Of a DNA stretch of 64,000 nt, positions 44,826 to 57,650 are shown piece by piece. Where the stretch lies: positions 18,251,901 through 18,315,900 of the forward strand of contig OX291549.1 in assembly GCA_946406115.1 (NCBI GenBank), in the 5' to 3' direction. A program made the position numbers and the translations under genes. The DNA is from Apoda limacodes (Eukaryota > Arthropoda > Insecta > Lepidoptera > Limacodidae). The notes under the pieces were generated by a model. The model had not been told where the DNA came from and did no database searches. It worked only from the letters and a program-made list of their open reading frames with translations. Every line of letters begins with the position of its first letter. Within the stretch, counting starts at the first letter, position 1.

Positions 44826-44896
44826 AAATAAGATAATATAGCAAATTAATTTGTATGCAGAATACAAATCAATTTTGCTGTTGCTATATCTTATTT
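44826..44896. repeat. 71-base imperfect hairpin
   Basis: The left arm (44826-44856) aaataagataatatagc...ttgtat pairs with the right arm (44862-44896) atacaaat...gctatatcttattt across a five-base loop gcaga, with a few mismatches and bulges. It could be a miniature inverted-repeat relic or a structured RNA. Confidence 0.7.
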
Positions 44897-44899
44897 ATC

Positions 44900-46433
44900 C
44901 AAATTTAATTATGTATTCCATGTTTGTCCACAGACGCAAAACAAATTACGGTGTCACTAACCCTAAGTTACGTGTACACAGCTAGGATACTCCATTTCAT
45001 ATAGCACGGTGAGTGAGATCTCAGAGTTTTTACTAAATTACAGATCCTGATAACCACAATAAAGTGAAATATTCAAAATTCAAATCTTTTAATTCAAATG
45101 GGTGTCTAGGTTGGTTAATCCCGAATAAGCCTAATTCAATTTATATTATGAATGGAATCAAAATATAGGTACTATTAATTTTAGTAAGCCTTTGTAAACT
45201 TTGGCATAGCAAATTTATGTTTATTTCTAGGATTAAAGTTGTGCTTTTATCAAGTTAATGAGTATGTAATTTTGGAGATATAAATTAAATGTTTACTGTA
45301 TATGAATCATATAATAATATTTTAAAATTATATCCTATTTTCAGAAAGAAAATTACAAAATGGTACGCACCATGCTCTGTGAAATGGAGTATAATAGAGG
45401 TGCCTCAATGTTTACATTCTAACAATACTTGCATAACAAGGCAAATACTGTCAAATTTGCGACTTTTATAAACAAGTTTCCTCCAGTGACATTGTAAAAA
45501 GATGTGCCAGATTAGAACAAACTTTTAGTTTTGCGTTGGATGTTAAAAAAAATGCCTAATTTTTTTTGAAAAAAGACGATGAATTAATAAAACAAATTGT
45601 TTCGGGGGTACATTTCTGTTAGCTGCAATCCATACTGATATTATAAATGCGTTGGTGTCTATGTATGTCTGTTTGTTAACTTTTTGAGGTGAACCGAGTT
45701 CGGTGAAATTTGGCTAGGTAATAACTTGTGCCTTGAGAAAGGACATGAGCTACTTAAAAAGTGTGAACTGGGTGCAGAGTTGCCGAAGAAATTCTACATC
45801 GCATAACATCGGTAATTAAAAACATTGCTAAATCAAAAAAATGATTTAGCGATGAAAAATTGCCGCATATGCCTTGATGACACCGAGCGTTAAACCCGCT
45901 GTTAAATTGAGTAGGCATTTAAAAATAAATTTTTTTGTTAAGTAATTTAAGCATCATTAGCCCTTAAAAAAATCGAATTGCCAAAAAATTTGGTGAAGTT
46001 AAAAAGCCCAAAAAAGCTTAAAAACATAACAAGTGTGAATTTATCTCAATCATTGATTTAGGCTTCTCCTGTCCTGATACATGTTGCCAGTCTGCTACTC
46101 TTCGATTTGATCAGCACTTCGATGACATGTTGTGGTATATTTCCCACTCTTTACAAACCTAGCGGGAGTCTGGATTCAAGCTTAGGAATAGTAAATACAG
46201 TAAGAACATACATGTTCGTAATTGACATGATTTTTCTATACGTATTAAAGTTTTATTTCGATTGAAAGAGATAAACAAACCCTATTATTTACGTAGCCCG
46301 TATCTTGTTAAGCAAACATACAATACAACCTCGGATCAAAAAGCGTGGTAAGAGATGGCTGGGAGATAGTCGGGATAATCCGATCTCTCAAATAAATGAA
46401 TGAAAATTGGCTATTGAATATTTAAAAACAAAC
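44900..46433. other. Intergenic with one degenerate repeat
   Basis: 45635-45730 (gatattataaatgcg...gtctgtttgttaactttttgaggtgaacc...ggtgaaatttggc) is a decayed lepidopteran repeat related to 47795 and 54640. No gene was seen. Confidence 0.45.
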
Positions 46434-46490
46434 GGTCAAGTGCGAGATTTGTGCACGTCGACGAACATCATTATTTACAAAGGAATATTT
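46434..46490 (+). repeat. Family A head fragment, decayed
   Basis: acggtcaagtgcgagatttgtgcacg...catcattatttacaaa is a shortened form of the A head and first block. Confidence 0.45.
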
Positions 46491-46709
46491 TTAAAATTTG
46501 TATTATATGTTCATGTATTATATTATATTATCAATTGTATCATATTATATGACACTTTATCTTAGTCAAATAAGTAGGCTCATCTCTTTTTAATTTTTTC
46601 ACTTTTCTAACAAATTGTCTTCCCTATTTACCAAATATATTTATATATGTACGTGGACAGTAGCTAGGTGGCATTTTATAATTACAAAATGTTATGAATT
46701 TATAACCTT

Positions 46710-47140
46710 TTCTCAAACATGCTATGATATGCAAACATATCATATACAAGCTTCCTTGGGATAAATCGTAGTACCTGGAAGACCGAGCTTTGCTTTTTTT
46801 CTTTAAAAACGCCATCTTTTGTTAAGTAGCTTTACTCTTGCTGTGTCGGTAAAAGAAATAGTATTACTACTCGCCAATAGATATCAGGAAACGTCATATT
46901 TTCAGTTTATCATTGCCTAAAAACACAGATAAAACGACGTTTTCTAAAAATGAAACCTTGCTAGATCGATTTATCGCCCCCGAAACTCAAGCGGTCAAAT
47001 TAAAATTTGAAAATGGAACCAACATTTTTAAACTCGAACATTAAGAGATAGCTCATTAAGTTGCGCCAATACATTAATTTAAAAAAAGAAAAAAAGAAAT
47101 TGACATTTGAACGCGGCGAATTGGCGGCAATACTCACGAT
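46710..47140 (+). repeat. Family D repeat (copy 2), split by a family C insertion
   Basis: The D head cttttctcaaacatgctatgatatg...gggataaatcgtag lies at 46710-46772. The D second half (aatggaaccaacatttttaaac...gaacgcggcgaattggcgg) resumes at about 46995-47130. Family C antisense (46782-46990) sits between them. Confidence 0.65.
46782..46990 (-). repeat. Family C repeat (copy 2), antisense
   Basis: It is the complement of 9999-10292: cgagctttgc at one end, gccatcttttgttaagtagcttta and tactactcgccaa inside, and ttatcgcccccgaaactc at the other. Confidence 0.7.
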
Positions 47141-47174
47141 CGCCCGTTTATGCTGCGTTTGCGGCATTAATGTA

Positions 47175-47455
47175 CTATTTTCTCAAACATGCTACGATAT
47201 GCTACCGTATCTTGCACAAGCTTCTTTGTACATTATCAATGAGCGACCCGCAATGTTTTAGCCGGCCGCTCGAACACTCGAGCGTTCGAATATGTGATTT
47301 GAAAATAGAATGAACTTTTTTAAACACGAAAATTAATAACTAAATGGATCAAGCTTTTCAAGTTTTATTTATTTCGGACTGGCGCAACAAAAGTAGTGCG
47401 CCATTAAATTATTTAAAAAAAATCGACACTTCAAACGCGTATTTTGATAATTGCC
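47175..47455 (+). repeat. Family D repeat (copy 3)
   Basis: ctattttctcaaacatgctacgatatg, gagcgacccgcaatgtttt, agaatgaacttttttaaacac and gcgccattaaatt...gacacttcaaacgcg align in order with copy 1. It lies in tandem with copy 2. Confidence 0.7.
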
Positions 47456-47794
47456 ATTGATAAACAATCCAAACCAAAAAGTACCTCTGACAATTTTTAA
47501 AGTAGTCCAACATTGCAGAAATGTTTATCTATTGAATTATAAATTAATCTAGTTTTATAGTCAAACACCGCCATTAAATATCACGAGTGTGCCATGTCAT
47601 CAATTAAAAAACTTCTTTGTAGAAAATACATCTTACAGGTTTAAAATATTCTAAACATTGGTTAAATCGTCATTTATTTATTTAAGTATTACTTAAGCCT
47701 TAAATCAAATAAGAAACATAAACTTTAAATCACAGTATAACAGTCAGATATCGAAATTTATGAAATGTAAGTAGAAAAATCATTACAATATCCA

Positions 47795-48270
47795 TTTATT
47801 ATATATGCGAAAGTAACCCTGTCTATCTGTCTGTCTGTGTGGTTATCTGTTACCTCTTCACGTTTAAACCGCTGAACCGACTTAGATTAAATTTGGTATT
47901 GAGATATTCGAAGTCCCGGGGAAGGATATAGGATAGTTAAAATTTCGAAAAATTCAAAGGTTCCTGCGGGAATAATTTTACCCGGGCTTAAACGAACTCA
48001 AGCTTGCAATAGCAAACCTTCATTAGTAATATTACGGAGTTGATGTAAGAATCCCACGCCCATAACCAAATTTAGGGCTGGTGGAAATTCATTAATTCCC
48101 AGATATCCCATTAATGTTATAAGTGCGAAAGTTTGGACGTGTGGTTGATTGATACTCAATCACGCTTCAACTGCTCGATGGATCGGGATGAAGCTTGTCA
48201 TTTTAGGTTAGGTCCTGAAACATTCAAAAAGGGTATGGACGGGGATGTATGATATACATCGCGATAGTTT
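47795..48270 (+). repeat. Lepidopteran repeat with CTGT run, two adjacent related pieces
   Basis: Piece 1 (47795-48080) has ctgtctatctgtctgtctg, aaccgctgaaccgac, aaatttggtattgagatat and cacgcccataaccaaatttagggc, the inverse of the B head. Piece 2 (48115-48260) begins ttataagtgcgaaagtttgg and includes gatcgggatgaagcttg. Confidence 0.55.
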
Positions 48271-48893
48271 TTTTTTGTTTATAGTATCTCTAGATCGCAC
48301 GTTACTCCATTATATGTAACACGTATTAGCCGTAGTCGATTCTTTGTATGTATTTATATTATATTTCGGTAATATCTTATAAACTATTCGTTATAATCAT
48401 ATGAAGGACAAATTTAATCTTCATTATATCCAAGGTAAGTAACATACTTACTTAAATAAGAAATAATAATGAATAGGAGAAAACCGCTTTGCACATCGCA
48501 AAATATTTATCATTGAAAAAAGTCATTGTGAGTCTACTTCAGGAGATAGATATATGCTATCCGGACTTTTAGTAGGAAGTTTTAACTCTTTAGTTCGCAA
48601 CAGATCTTATAGTGAGAACTATGATTTTTTTTATAATTCCATCTAAGAATGTCTCAAGCAACATTAAAAAAATAGAAAAAAAAACTGTAATTATATTTTT
48701 TTTTTAGAAACTGCATGTTAAAAATATATGACGTTGCGAAGCAGGCATATCTTAAGTGTAAAAAAATATGTTATGTATTCTTAACTTTGTTAAATCAACA
48801 GAAAATTAAAAATAAAACTTCTGCTGTTTTTAATTATATTTATTTTAATAATCAGAAAAAATAAAAAGGATATGCTTAGAGACAATGTAATAA

Positions 48894-50766
48894 TCAATGG
48901 TCATGAAAGTTTTTAAAACAGTTGCGTTTTTTTACGAAACATAATCTTAAATTACACTTGCAATATATTACATTTGTCATGCCATTCTTACAAAATTTAC
49001 ATCTACCTGGCGCTGAAGTAAAGTCAGGCATGTGACCTACGTTGTCACGGCGAATTGCATCAGTAGGTCTTGGTCCAGACGGCTTTTGAATTTTTTTTAC
49101 TTTGGTCTGTTGAAAAGAAGAGCTCGGCACAGCAGAGGTTCGATGTTTCGAGAGAAGTTCAAATCTGAATATTTTTAAAATGGTTGGAATTTTATTGTGT
49201 CGAGCATTATCTTTTCTGTACATAATCCATGCGTTATTTACACAAATATCTAATATTTGGGAAAACAACGCCATGTTATTCTGTCATCATCACCATCTCT
49301 TTGTTTTATAATTAGTGCGATAAAGTGAAATCAGCATGTCGCACAAATCTACTCCCCCCATATGGGAGTTGTAGTGCTTCACAATTTTAACTCAATCTTA
49401 GACTTGGCCTCTTTAGAAAAACGTTTTATTTTTTCCATTGGAAATGAATCTACATAAGACCTCGCCAATAGATTTGTTGTCATGCCATTTTACAACACTC
49501 AGTTTATTTTTGTTGCAAACCACTTGCTTGCTTGAGCCTCTACCCTTTTTTAACAATACTTTATCGCTGGATAGTTTGTCTTGACACCCTCTTAAGTGTT
49601 TTGCTCTTATTGTACCCAGGAAAAAGATACCATGTTCATGGCGTAGCCAATGAATTAGTTCGAGTGAAGAGAAGAAGTTGTCGAAGTATACAACTGCGGA
49701 TTTATGTTTGATACTTTGGCAAAGCGCAATCACAACTTTAGCGCCTACACCCAAAGAGTATTCGTATTCTGTGAAGGAATGGTATCTAAACGTATCTTCG
49801 CCAGCATAAGGAACGAAATCGTAGACGCAGCCAGATACACCTGCCCTGACGAACATTTTAAACCCCCACTTCTTTGGTTTTTTTGCCAAATATTGCCGCC
49901 TGTTGCCAGCTCTTGTGCCCTTATAGGGCACCATCATCTCATCAATTCTGTACCGATGTTCTTCTTCTATTTTAAGACAGTTGTTTCGTACTGCTTCTAA
50001 TATCGGCCGAACTTTGAAGTAGCGATCTTCGTTTTGTTGGGAATTGTCAACAAAATGTAGAAATTGACTTATCTGTTCATAGCGCTTGAGGCTCATAACA
50101 TCGGCAATAAGGTTGTATCTAAGATTTTTCTTCCAGCAGTCGCGATAAGATGGCATCTTCACGACACCCATCAAAAGATTCATTGCAATAAAATCTAAAA
50201 ATTCCGTCACGTGTTTTTTGGACGGCATATAAATAAGTATTTTGAATAATTATTTTAATTACATCCTTACTAAAAAATCAGAAAAATAATCGGATGGTGA
50301 CTTTGAATCAGAACCAAATTCAGTAAAAGTTAAGTCTTCTAATGTTGCAGAATGTATAAAAATATCCGCTTTCCCATTTAAAATCCGAAGGCTTTCGAAT
50401 AAACAGTTTTTTTTGTTTGTCAATGATGTTGGTAATGGAGCTTCAGGAGTTGATGGAACAGACAAAACGGATGATAGTGATTGAATGGCTGGCAAATCTT
50501 GTGGTAAGTTGTGTGTCGCGAGAACTTCACAAATAGTTGGAGTGGGTGGTATTACATCATCAAACAAAACAGTATCATGCAAATCTTCTAGAATATTCAG
50601 TCTCTCGAATGAAGAATCTAAAGAGCGAGGTTCAGAGCTATAATCGGTATCGTATTTTACTATATCTTCTCTATCATCTTCTGATATACTACTATCGCTA
50701 GAGGAAGCATCACATAGTGGGAGAAGTGCTATTAACTTCCATACACGCTCTAATCGCAGGTTACGC
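48894..50766 (-). pseudogene. piggyBac-like transposase pseudogene
   Basis: A relic of a piggyBac-type cut-and-paste transposase. On the - strand, an acidic N-terminal region (SSSDSSISEDDREDIV, open from about 50766 to 50259) is followed after a break by 271 codons (50228-49413). These contain LLMGVVKMPSYRDCW, the first catalytic Asp in RIDEMMVPYKG (residue 96) and the second in YFDNFFSS (residue 173). The third Asp lies in a shifted frame, HYNSHMGGVDLCDM, at about 49346. The final 126 codons (49274-48894) end in a cysteine-rich domain (CKFCKNG...YCKCNLRLC...NCFKNFHDH) of the zinc-binding type. All three Asp are kept but the frame breaks at least twice, and no initiating Met is seen. Terminal repeats and TTAA flanks were not located. 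It could also derive from a domesticated PGBD gene, which the breaks argue against. Confidence 0.92.
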
Positions 50767-53470
50767 TAGAACAAAATAAGCCAATTTTCATGCAAACACA
50801 CTCCGACTCTCGAGTCCCGACTCGGAGTTAGATTTTTTGTTACGTGTATGTTATGTATTAGGTACCTAACATTATGAAATAAAGGGTTTAAGAGGAACAA
50901 GGCTACTATACATTATTTTCGAGCAATTTAAATTTAGCACACGCCTCGAAAGGTCTCAGAAGCGATCTTTTCTCCCGTTTTGTAAAACCTTTTTCTATGT
51001 TTTATCGCCTCTATTGGTCTTAGCTTTATGCTAAATAGCTTATGTTTCTTCCAGATAAATAAACTTTCTAACGTTATTTTTTTTCATAAGACTGATAGTT
51101 CCAAAGATAACCAATACAAACAAATAAACAGTTTTCCTCTTTATAATATTAGTATAGAAGTATAGATATAGTCGCAAATGATTCGGTCTCAAAGAGTCCC
51201 ATTTAATTACCAAAGAGAAGTTAAAAAGAAAATGCAAAAGGAAAAAGACACAGACAGATAAGATAATGTTTCGTCATTTGTATTACCAGTATTACGCAGA
51301 GAAAATACTAAAAGTAAGTGAAGAAAATATTTTGTCATTTTGTCTTGAAATTTTTTTTACTGTTTCATTCGAAACAAAGTTAAAAGATTACTTTGCTTAT
51401 GAGAATAAATTTAAAACTTGGGTAATAGGACGCAACGGAGAAAGACTTTATTACTGGGTACTTACTAAGTTAAAACTGTTTTTTGTATGGCAAAACAGAA
51501 AATAAACAAATTAAATTACGAGAATTTTTGAATTTTTATAAGTTTAATATGAAATTAAATTTTGATTCTAATATTTAAAAAACAAAACTGAAATCGACAA
51601 ATAGTTTAATTTTCAATTTAGCGAAAATTATTTTATTCCCCAAATCATAAAGATATTAGAACTTTATATTTTATTTTAGGGATTGAGGCTGGTTCTTAGT
51701 ATTAAAAAAACGAAACTAATACTAATTTTAATCTAATACTTTATTATGAAGTTATAAATTTTTATTGGCCAGACTTATGCCTTAATAGTTAAATTGGTAG
51801 TTCGAATCCTGGCTCAAAGTTTTTCTCTTGACTGCATATTTACTATGAAAATATTTATTTACACTGATGATGTGGCCACAGATTTGGTATTTTTATAGTA
51901 ATTATTTTTTGGAAGAAACAATAAAATAAAATATTATTATTAAACCTTAACTTTCAAAGAGTCTCAATCAAACACACAAACAAGATTATTTCTGTGTAAT
52001 TGTGTATGTATAATTACAATTTACTTCTTAATTTTATAGAAATAAGTGTGTTAGTAGGATTGCTGTACTAGGACTGCATAAGTCCTTAGTAAAATGTATT
52101 TATCATTTAATCAAAATTTTAACCTCCCCTTGTTTTATTTTCTGCAGTTACTTTACTTAGTTTGTTTTTTTTTATTTACACATTAGTTAAATCATGCCAT
52201 GAACGACGAATACATTTACGAGTTCGACAGGCAGTTTTGTTTTCTCAGTTTTGTGCCGCATAATCTTAGCAACAATGGAAATAAACTATTCTGTGAGAGC
52301 AAGTTCGTGTAAGACGGTGTACCGACGTAATAATATCTGAAAGTGACGTGTCGAGACAGATTTATGTTATTGTCGCACGTATAGGCAGTAGTAAATAAAC
52401 TCTAACCAATCTAGACTACGTAGGTATAAACTAAAACATAGGCCTCCTAATTCCTGTCAGTAGGAATAATGTAGTTTCGAGATAATTACTCGTGTTCCGA
52501 TACGCTGCGTTTGAGCCCCACATTGTACCATTGAGTTTTCCTTCCTATATTTCTCAAACACATAGTTTCTTTCACACCTCTGGCTTAAAGAAAACACGGT
52601 GGGGAAGCTTGCATACGTTGTAAATAGATAAGTAAATTCCACAATTAGCGCTGCGCCCAGTTGGTGGACTATCGCCCAAATATCGTCCTCATCGCCTAAG
52701 GTAAGGGGAAGCTGGTGCCCTAACAATAAAGATACGTCTTAAAGGTAAGGCTGGTAGCGAATCCATAAGTTAATAAGCGGTAGGTCATAACGAAACAGAG
52801 GAGGCTGTACCGGTAACCTCACGATAAATATCAGAATATCCCGGAGCTTTAGAAAGATATCCAAGTCAACGCGGCTACCGTAACAGCCTAGGGTTGGCCT
52901 TTCACCCACAGCGACAGCAACCACGCTGTAATTACGTTAACGAATTAAGCACCAGACGTTATCTTTCCTAAGCTGTCTGCGCAGGCCTCTTAAATCTAAT
53001 TCAACTCAATTATAAAAGTTATAGCAAAATGAAGAAATAGACAAATTCACGCAGATTCTATGCCTCTCTGCATACTCTGCAATTAAACACTTTCTGCCTA
53101 CTTCTACTAAGCACATTCTTGTTAAGATGATACGATTCGCGGCGCCTCGCAGCGTGTTTCTTACAAACGAATTTCCTACTTGTTTTGGACATTTACTGAT
53201 CAAATACTGTAAAATTTTGTTGGCATCTTTTGTAACCCCTTTGTTGGGGTTCAATTTTTTTTTTTATCATTTATTAATAATAATAAGAGTTGTGTTACCA
53301 TTAATTCCATCCACACCAAAGTGAATTTTGTAACGTAAGGGGACTACATGCCAACTCAGTTTGTCTTCCATCTATAGACTGCTTAGCCAACCAATTTAAT
53401 GCCGATGTATGGATCTACTATCGCTGACTGCATGGTATTGAAGACAGTGCTCTTTTAATACTGTTGGTGC
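50767..53470. other. Intergenic; GC-richer block at 52440-52990
   Basis: No gene is recognised. The 52440-52990 block is less AT-rich, with agctccgggatattctg-type text on the - strand and a 89-codon ORF (52457-52726) of no known family. It may be a retroelement relic. A tRNA-like B-box at about 51808 (gttcgaatcctgg) lacks the rest of a tRNA. Confidence 0.4.
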
Positions 53471-53550
53471 GCGTAGTTCACGTCGGCTATAATGCACGGC
53501 TTCTGCACCAAAAACCATTGACTTGCTTCAGGGTAACTGTTTGGTGTGCT
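53471..53550 (+). pseudogene. Possible mariner-superfamily transposase scrap
   Basis: The + strand reads NARLLHQKPL, then VTVWCALSANGVF. The string KVTVWCAL(S) plus Gly-Ile/Val is a conserved patch between the first two catalytic Asp in some mariner-like transposases. Nothing on either side confirms it. Confidence 0.45.
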
Positions 53551-54151
53551 TTGTCCGCGAATGGAGTATTTAACCAAGCTTCCTGGAGCGTGTGGTATAA
53601 AACACAAGGCTCCGTTTTGCACAGTGTGTGCAACTCGATGGAAAGCTTGGATGACATAATTACAGAAAATTTGAATTCGCATCTAAGTATATTCTGCCTT
53701 GCAATAGGTACATTAATTTTAAACAAATAGAATTAGATAAGTAATAATTTTATATGTGAATTTGATGAAATGACTGTAAGAGCAAATATCAGACCTAAGC
53801 GAATGTAATACAATCGTTGTTGCGCTTAAGCCAAAATGCTCGATAGGGACAATGTGCCTCGGGGTAATCATATCTAGTCACAATCATCAAAATCAGTGTT
53901 TCGTATATTTCCACTTTTCTCCGCCAAATCTCAACCAAACTGTATAGAAATAACTTATCCTGAAGGATAATAAATAATCATTTTTCAAATTAACATAGGC
54001 ATTCGTACAGAGCGCGGGTGAAAGTGTAATTAAAAAATTTTTTTTGGACTATTGCAGGGCCCCAGTTAGTTATAGAAATGACAAAAGCAAAACATACAGA
54101 CACAGTGACTGTGTATATCTATTATTATACAAAGGGCTCGTGCATTATCTG

Positions 54152-54199
54152 GTGGTACGGAACCCTCTGTGCGCGAGTCCAACTCGCACTAGCCGATTT
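54152..54199 (-). repeat. Family A head fragment
   Basis: On the + strand ggtacggaaccctctgtgcgcgagtccaactcgcactagccgattta is the complement of the A head and first block. The rest of the element is missing. Confidence 0.75.
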
Positions 54200-54499
54200 A
54201 TTTTTTAACATACATTTAATTGCGGCTTCGAATTTAATAATCTCTAAAGTTCAGCGCCGGCTTAGCCCATCCCATTTTTTATTTTATTTAAAAAACATAA
54301 ATCCCTTTTCAATAATTTCACTGCGACATATTTTTTTTTCAAATTTCTTGATTAAACTAGTTTTACCTTTTGCGTCCCTGAATTAAATTATAATGACAGG
54401 TATGAACGTAGATGGGTTAAGGTTTATTTCCACATTTTAAAAATAAACCACTAAAACATTCTGCGAGAATGATTTTTTAGCACATTGCTAGATTCCCGC

Positions 54500-55093
54500 T
54501 ACTTATAATAGTACATTGTGTATTAAGGGTGGTTAGGAGAAAATGACTAACGAGAGGCTATTTAGAAGCCTAAGGATTTAGTGACTTGGGTTTTGTTATT
54601 TCTGTACCACCCGTGTTACACACAATTATACTTATATTATAAAGGCGAAAGTTTGTGAGTGTGTTTATGTTTGTTACTTCTTCACGCTCAAACGGATGGA
54701 CCAATTTTGATGAAATTTGTATGAAGGTAACTGACAGCCTAGATTAACACATAGGTACTTTATATTCCGGAAAATCCAAAAATTCCCACGGGTATAATTA
54801 TTACCAAGCTTAAACGAATTATACCTATACACAGCTATAGCTATAGCTTCAAGAGTTTAATAAAGGAGTTCCACGCCGATAACCGAATTTAGGGCGGGCG
54901 GAGCCGCTGGCCAAATCTAGTGTTAAATAAAATAGTAGTTAAAAATAATAAATAAATAAACAATTGAAATGGCGAGAATGGAAGTAAAGAAAACAACGCC
55001 AACGCCAGATGACGCTAGAGATATCTAGAGAATTTATGAATTGAAAAGTATTGGACGAAGTTAAAACTTGTAATTGCTCGCTTGTAGTGTGCA
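54500..55093 (+). repeat. Family G repeat (copy 1), interrupted by a family B-related insertion
   Basis: 54500-54632 (tagtacattgtgtattaaggg, cgagaggctatttagaagcctaagg, acccgtgttacacacaa) and 54925-55093 (aaataaataaac, cgctagagatatctagagaa, ttatgaattgaaaagt, gtaattgctcgcttgtagt) are the two parts of one repeat. They match 56717-57050, which is continuous. The insert is listed separately. Confidence 0.7.
54640..54922 (-). repeat. Family B-related repeat inserted in family G
   Basis: On the + strand it runs from tatattataaaggcgaaagtttg through tcaaacggatggaccaattttgatg to ccacgccgataaccgaatttagggcgggcggagccgctggccaaatctag. The latter is the complement of the family B head. Confidence 0.75.
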
Positions 55094-56716
55094 CGTAGAT
55101 CATATTTCGAACAGACATCTTTTATACATATAGAATAGGTGTACTGTACATAGCAACACATGTTACTATTTGACGTGGAAATTTTTAATAAATAAAAAAA
55201 AACTACGTAAATGTGTATGTATTTTCGCTGCGCATTATTTACACGGATTTATTTACCTACAGCTTTTTTTTTTGTTTACGGTTAAGGGTAACGAAATCCT
55301 CTACTAGAAAATAGTCAAAAACTATTATTTTTATCGACAACTAACAATTCCTGTTTACTCCAACTCATGTCTGCACGCAAGACTGATTGTAAAAACATGT
55401 CACAATGCCATTGACTTTCGTAAGAGCTGTAAAACTACTTTTATACAATCTGTAATGTGGAGGTACTTCAGACATTAATTCGTAAAGCAGACAAGTGTTT
55501 TTGAAGCACTGCAAACATTAAATTGTTCACCCAATATTTCTTCTTAATCGTGACATTCCTAACGAAGTTGCAAAGTTCTCAAGAAAGCTCTTAAAGTTAC
55601 AGCATTGTAACCTTTCGGAATATCTTTTGGTTTAAAAACTCTATGATTTTTGTAAGTTTGTATAATATTTATAGTTTGTTTGTTTCCGTCCGTAAATTAC
55701 TGCAACACGTAACCCTTTAACGCACTTTGTTGATTTTTACAAGTTTTTATTTAACTTATTTCGTTCGTAAATGTCTACTCCAAAAATTTTCTACCATTAC
55801 TCAAGCACTTGCTGGCATTTAATTGAGCTGAAATATGACATATGAAACGACATTACGAGAACACATCACATTTTTGAAACATATTGTCTATTTCATCATA
55901 GTTAAAGTTTTGTAGCCAATTTGTGAGAGTCTCATTACAACTATTTGTGTATTTATGTGTTTATTTGTTATATTGTAAAGATTTCCGAAATGAGCGACAT
56001 ACAGTAACAAAAGTTGATTTCACAACATCAGTTTGAGCTACTCTGCCCTTTCTTCTACTAAGTTTTTAAAAGTTAATTGCCATTGCACACAGTGCCTATC
56101 AAATTTTATGTGTATCGACGTATGCATTTTTTTAAGTAACACCACGAAAGATGAATGTTTAAATCGAGGTTATTTTTGCTCATACAAACGAGCAGTGAAT
56201 CTCGAAGGAATTAAAATTACAAAATTAGTTCCATATAGCTTGTAAGACATAACTTTATTAAAATGTCAGTACAAAATGTATATTAAGTTCTGATTTTAAC
56301 AAGGTGGAACAGATGGATCGAGTTATCTAAGAAATATGGCTTAAACTTGGTTTAAATATGCTTTCAAAGTAACTCACTTTTATTATTACCTTTGCTACTT
56401 GTCTTTCTGACAAAACGTTCAGATGAAGGGTTTTTTTTTTCAATGAATTTGTAGCTGGGAGACTGTTAAGTAATTTGCATAATGAAAAAGAAATTTAAAG
56501 CGAAAACACTTAGCTTAATTTTCATTTTGCTAGTATTTCTTTTTTGTTTTTATTTTTAGCAGAGCTTTGAAGTTACTGTTATTGCTACTACACCGACTTC
56601 GTAATATACAGTGGTTCTTGTACGTATAAAAGCCAGTTCCTTATGTGAAATACTTACGAATATGTCGCATTTTAGGATCGTCAATTAAGAGAAAATGTCA
56701 ACAACAACAATATTAA
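55094..56716. other. Intergenic, nothing recognised
   Basis: AT-rich. A 70-codon ORF at 56033-56245 has no recognised motif. No repeats beyond short A/T tracts. Confidence 0.4.
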
Positions 56717-57050
56717 TAATAGCACATTATGTGTTAAGGGCGGTAAGGAGATTATACTAGCGAGAGGCTATTTAGCAGCCTAAGGCCAAAAGCCGAAGGC
56801 TTTAATGACTCAAGTTTGTAATTTCCGTATCGCCCGTATTTGGTTACACACAATGTTTTTCATCACAGTTGCGAGTAAATAAATAAAAATGTAAGGTAAA
56901 TAAATAAATACTCACCAGAACATAATATAAGGAAATAAAAGTAGAGAAATCCAAAGTAGTAAAAAGAAAACGCTAGATTTGTAGAGAAAATTTATGAATT
57001 AAAAAGTTTTGGCTGAAGGTAAAACTTGTTACTGCACGCTTCTAGTTCAT
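56717..57050 (+). repeat. Family G repeat (copy 2), uninterrupted
   Basis: It runs from tagcacattatgtgttaagggcgg through cgagaggctatttagcagcctaaggcc and ttatgaattaaaaagttttgg to ttactgcacgcttctag. It serves as the reference for the interrupted copy at 54500. Confidence 0.7.
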
Positions 57051-57650
57051 ATATTGAACAGAGACAGACTTACGTTACGTTTATGTGTATACATACACTT
57101 GCAATGTAGTTAGGATAAGAAAACTGCCCAACACGTGTAATTACAGTTCAAAGTGCTAACGCATCGCAACAAAGCCGTCGCGCAGGCCGAGCCGCGATGA
57201 CTTACATATTCATTGCGTAAGGTATGCCTACTGACGACCAATCATATTGTTAAAGCGATGTTATAACACGCCTTGACAATAGATACTCATATAAAGTGAG
57301 TAGAACAGCGCTTAAAACAGAAATAGAGCATATGTTATTCGAACGTTACGAAATTGAACATATGCGCTCATATATAATAAAGAAGAAAGACGAGAACGGG
57401 AAAAACTGCAAAGTCTGATAGATGACTCCCAGCTACATAAAATTTGGAAAATTCTTCTCCGCCTGCTGAATATGGCACTGATGACGAAGAACTCGCGAAA
57501 GAGACAGAGTGGATTAGAACAAAGGCCAGGAAAAAAAGAAAGCTGAACACCTCACTCACACTCTCACTACAAGAACATAAAACCCTTAAATAATAGAAAA
57601 AGCCAAGAAATTTCCGCCTCCAACTCCAATTACAGTGGATGAAGTGGCTT

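Noticed and set aside
51770..51830. tRNA-like segment with gttcgaatcctgg
   Set aside because: The T-stem does not pair and the A-box is degenerate. At best this is a SINE relic.
52457..52726. 89-codon - strand ORF in a GC-richer block
   Set aside because: No motif is recognised and no start context or splice sites support a gene. It is kept only as an unexplained block.
57368..57559. 63-codon - strand ORF with a hydrophobic start
   Set aside because: It is antisense to the LINE B Gag region, and the + strand reading fits a known element.
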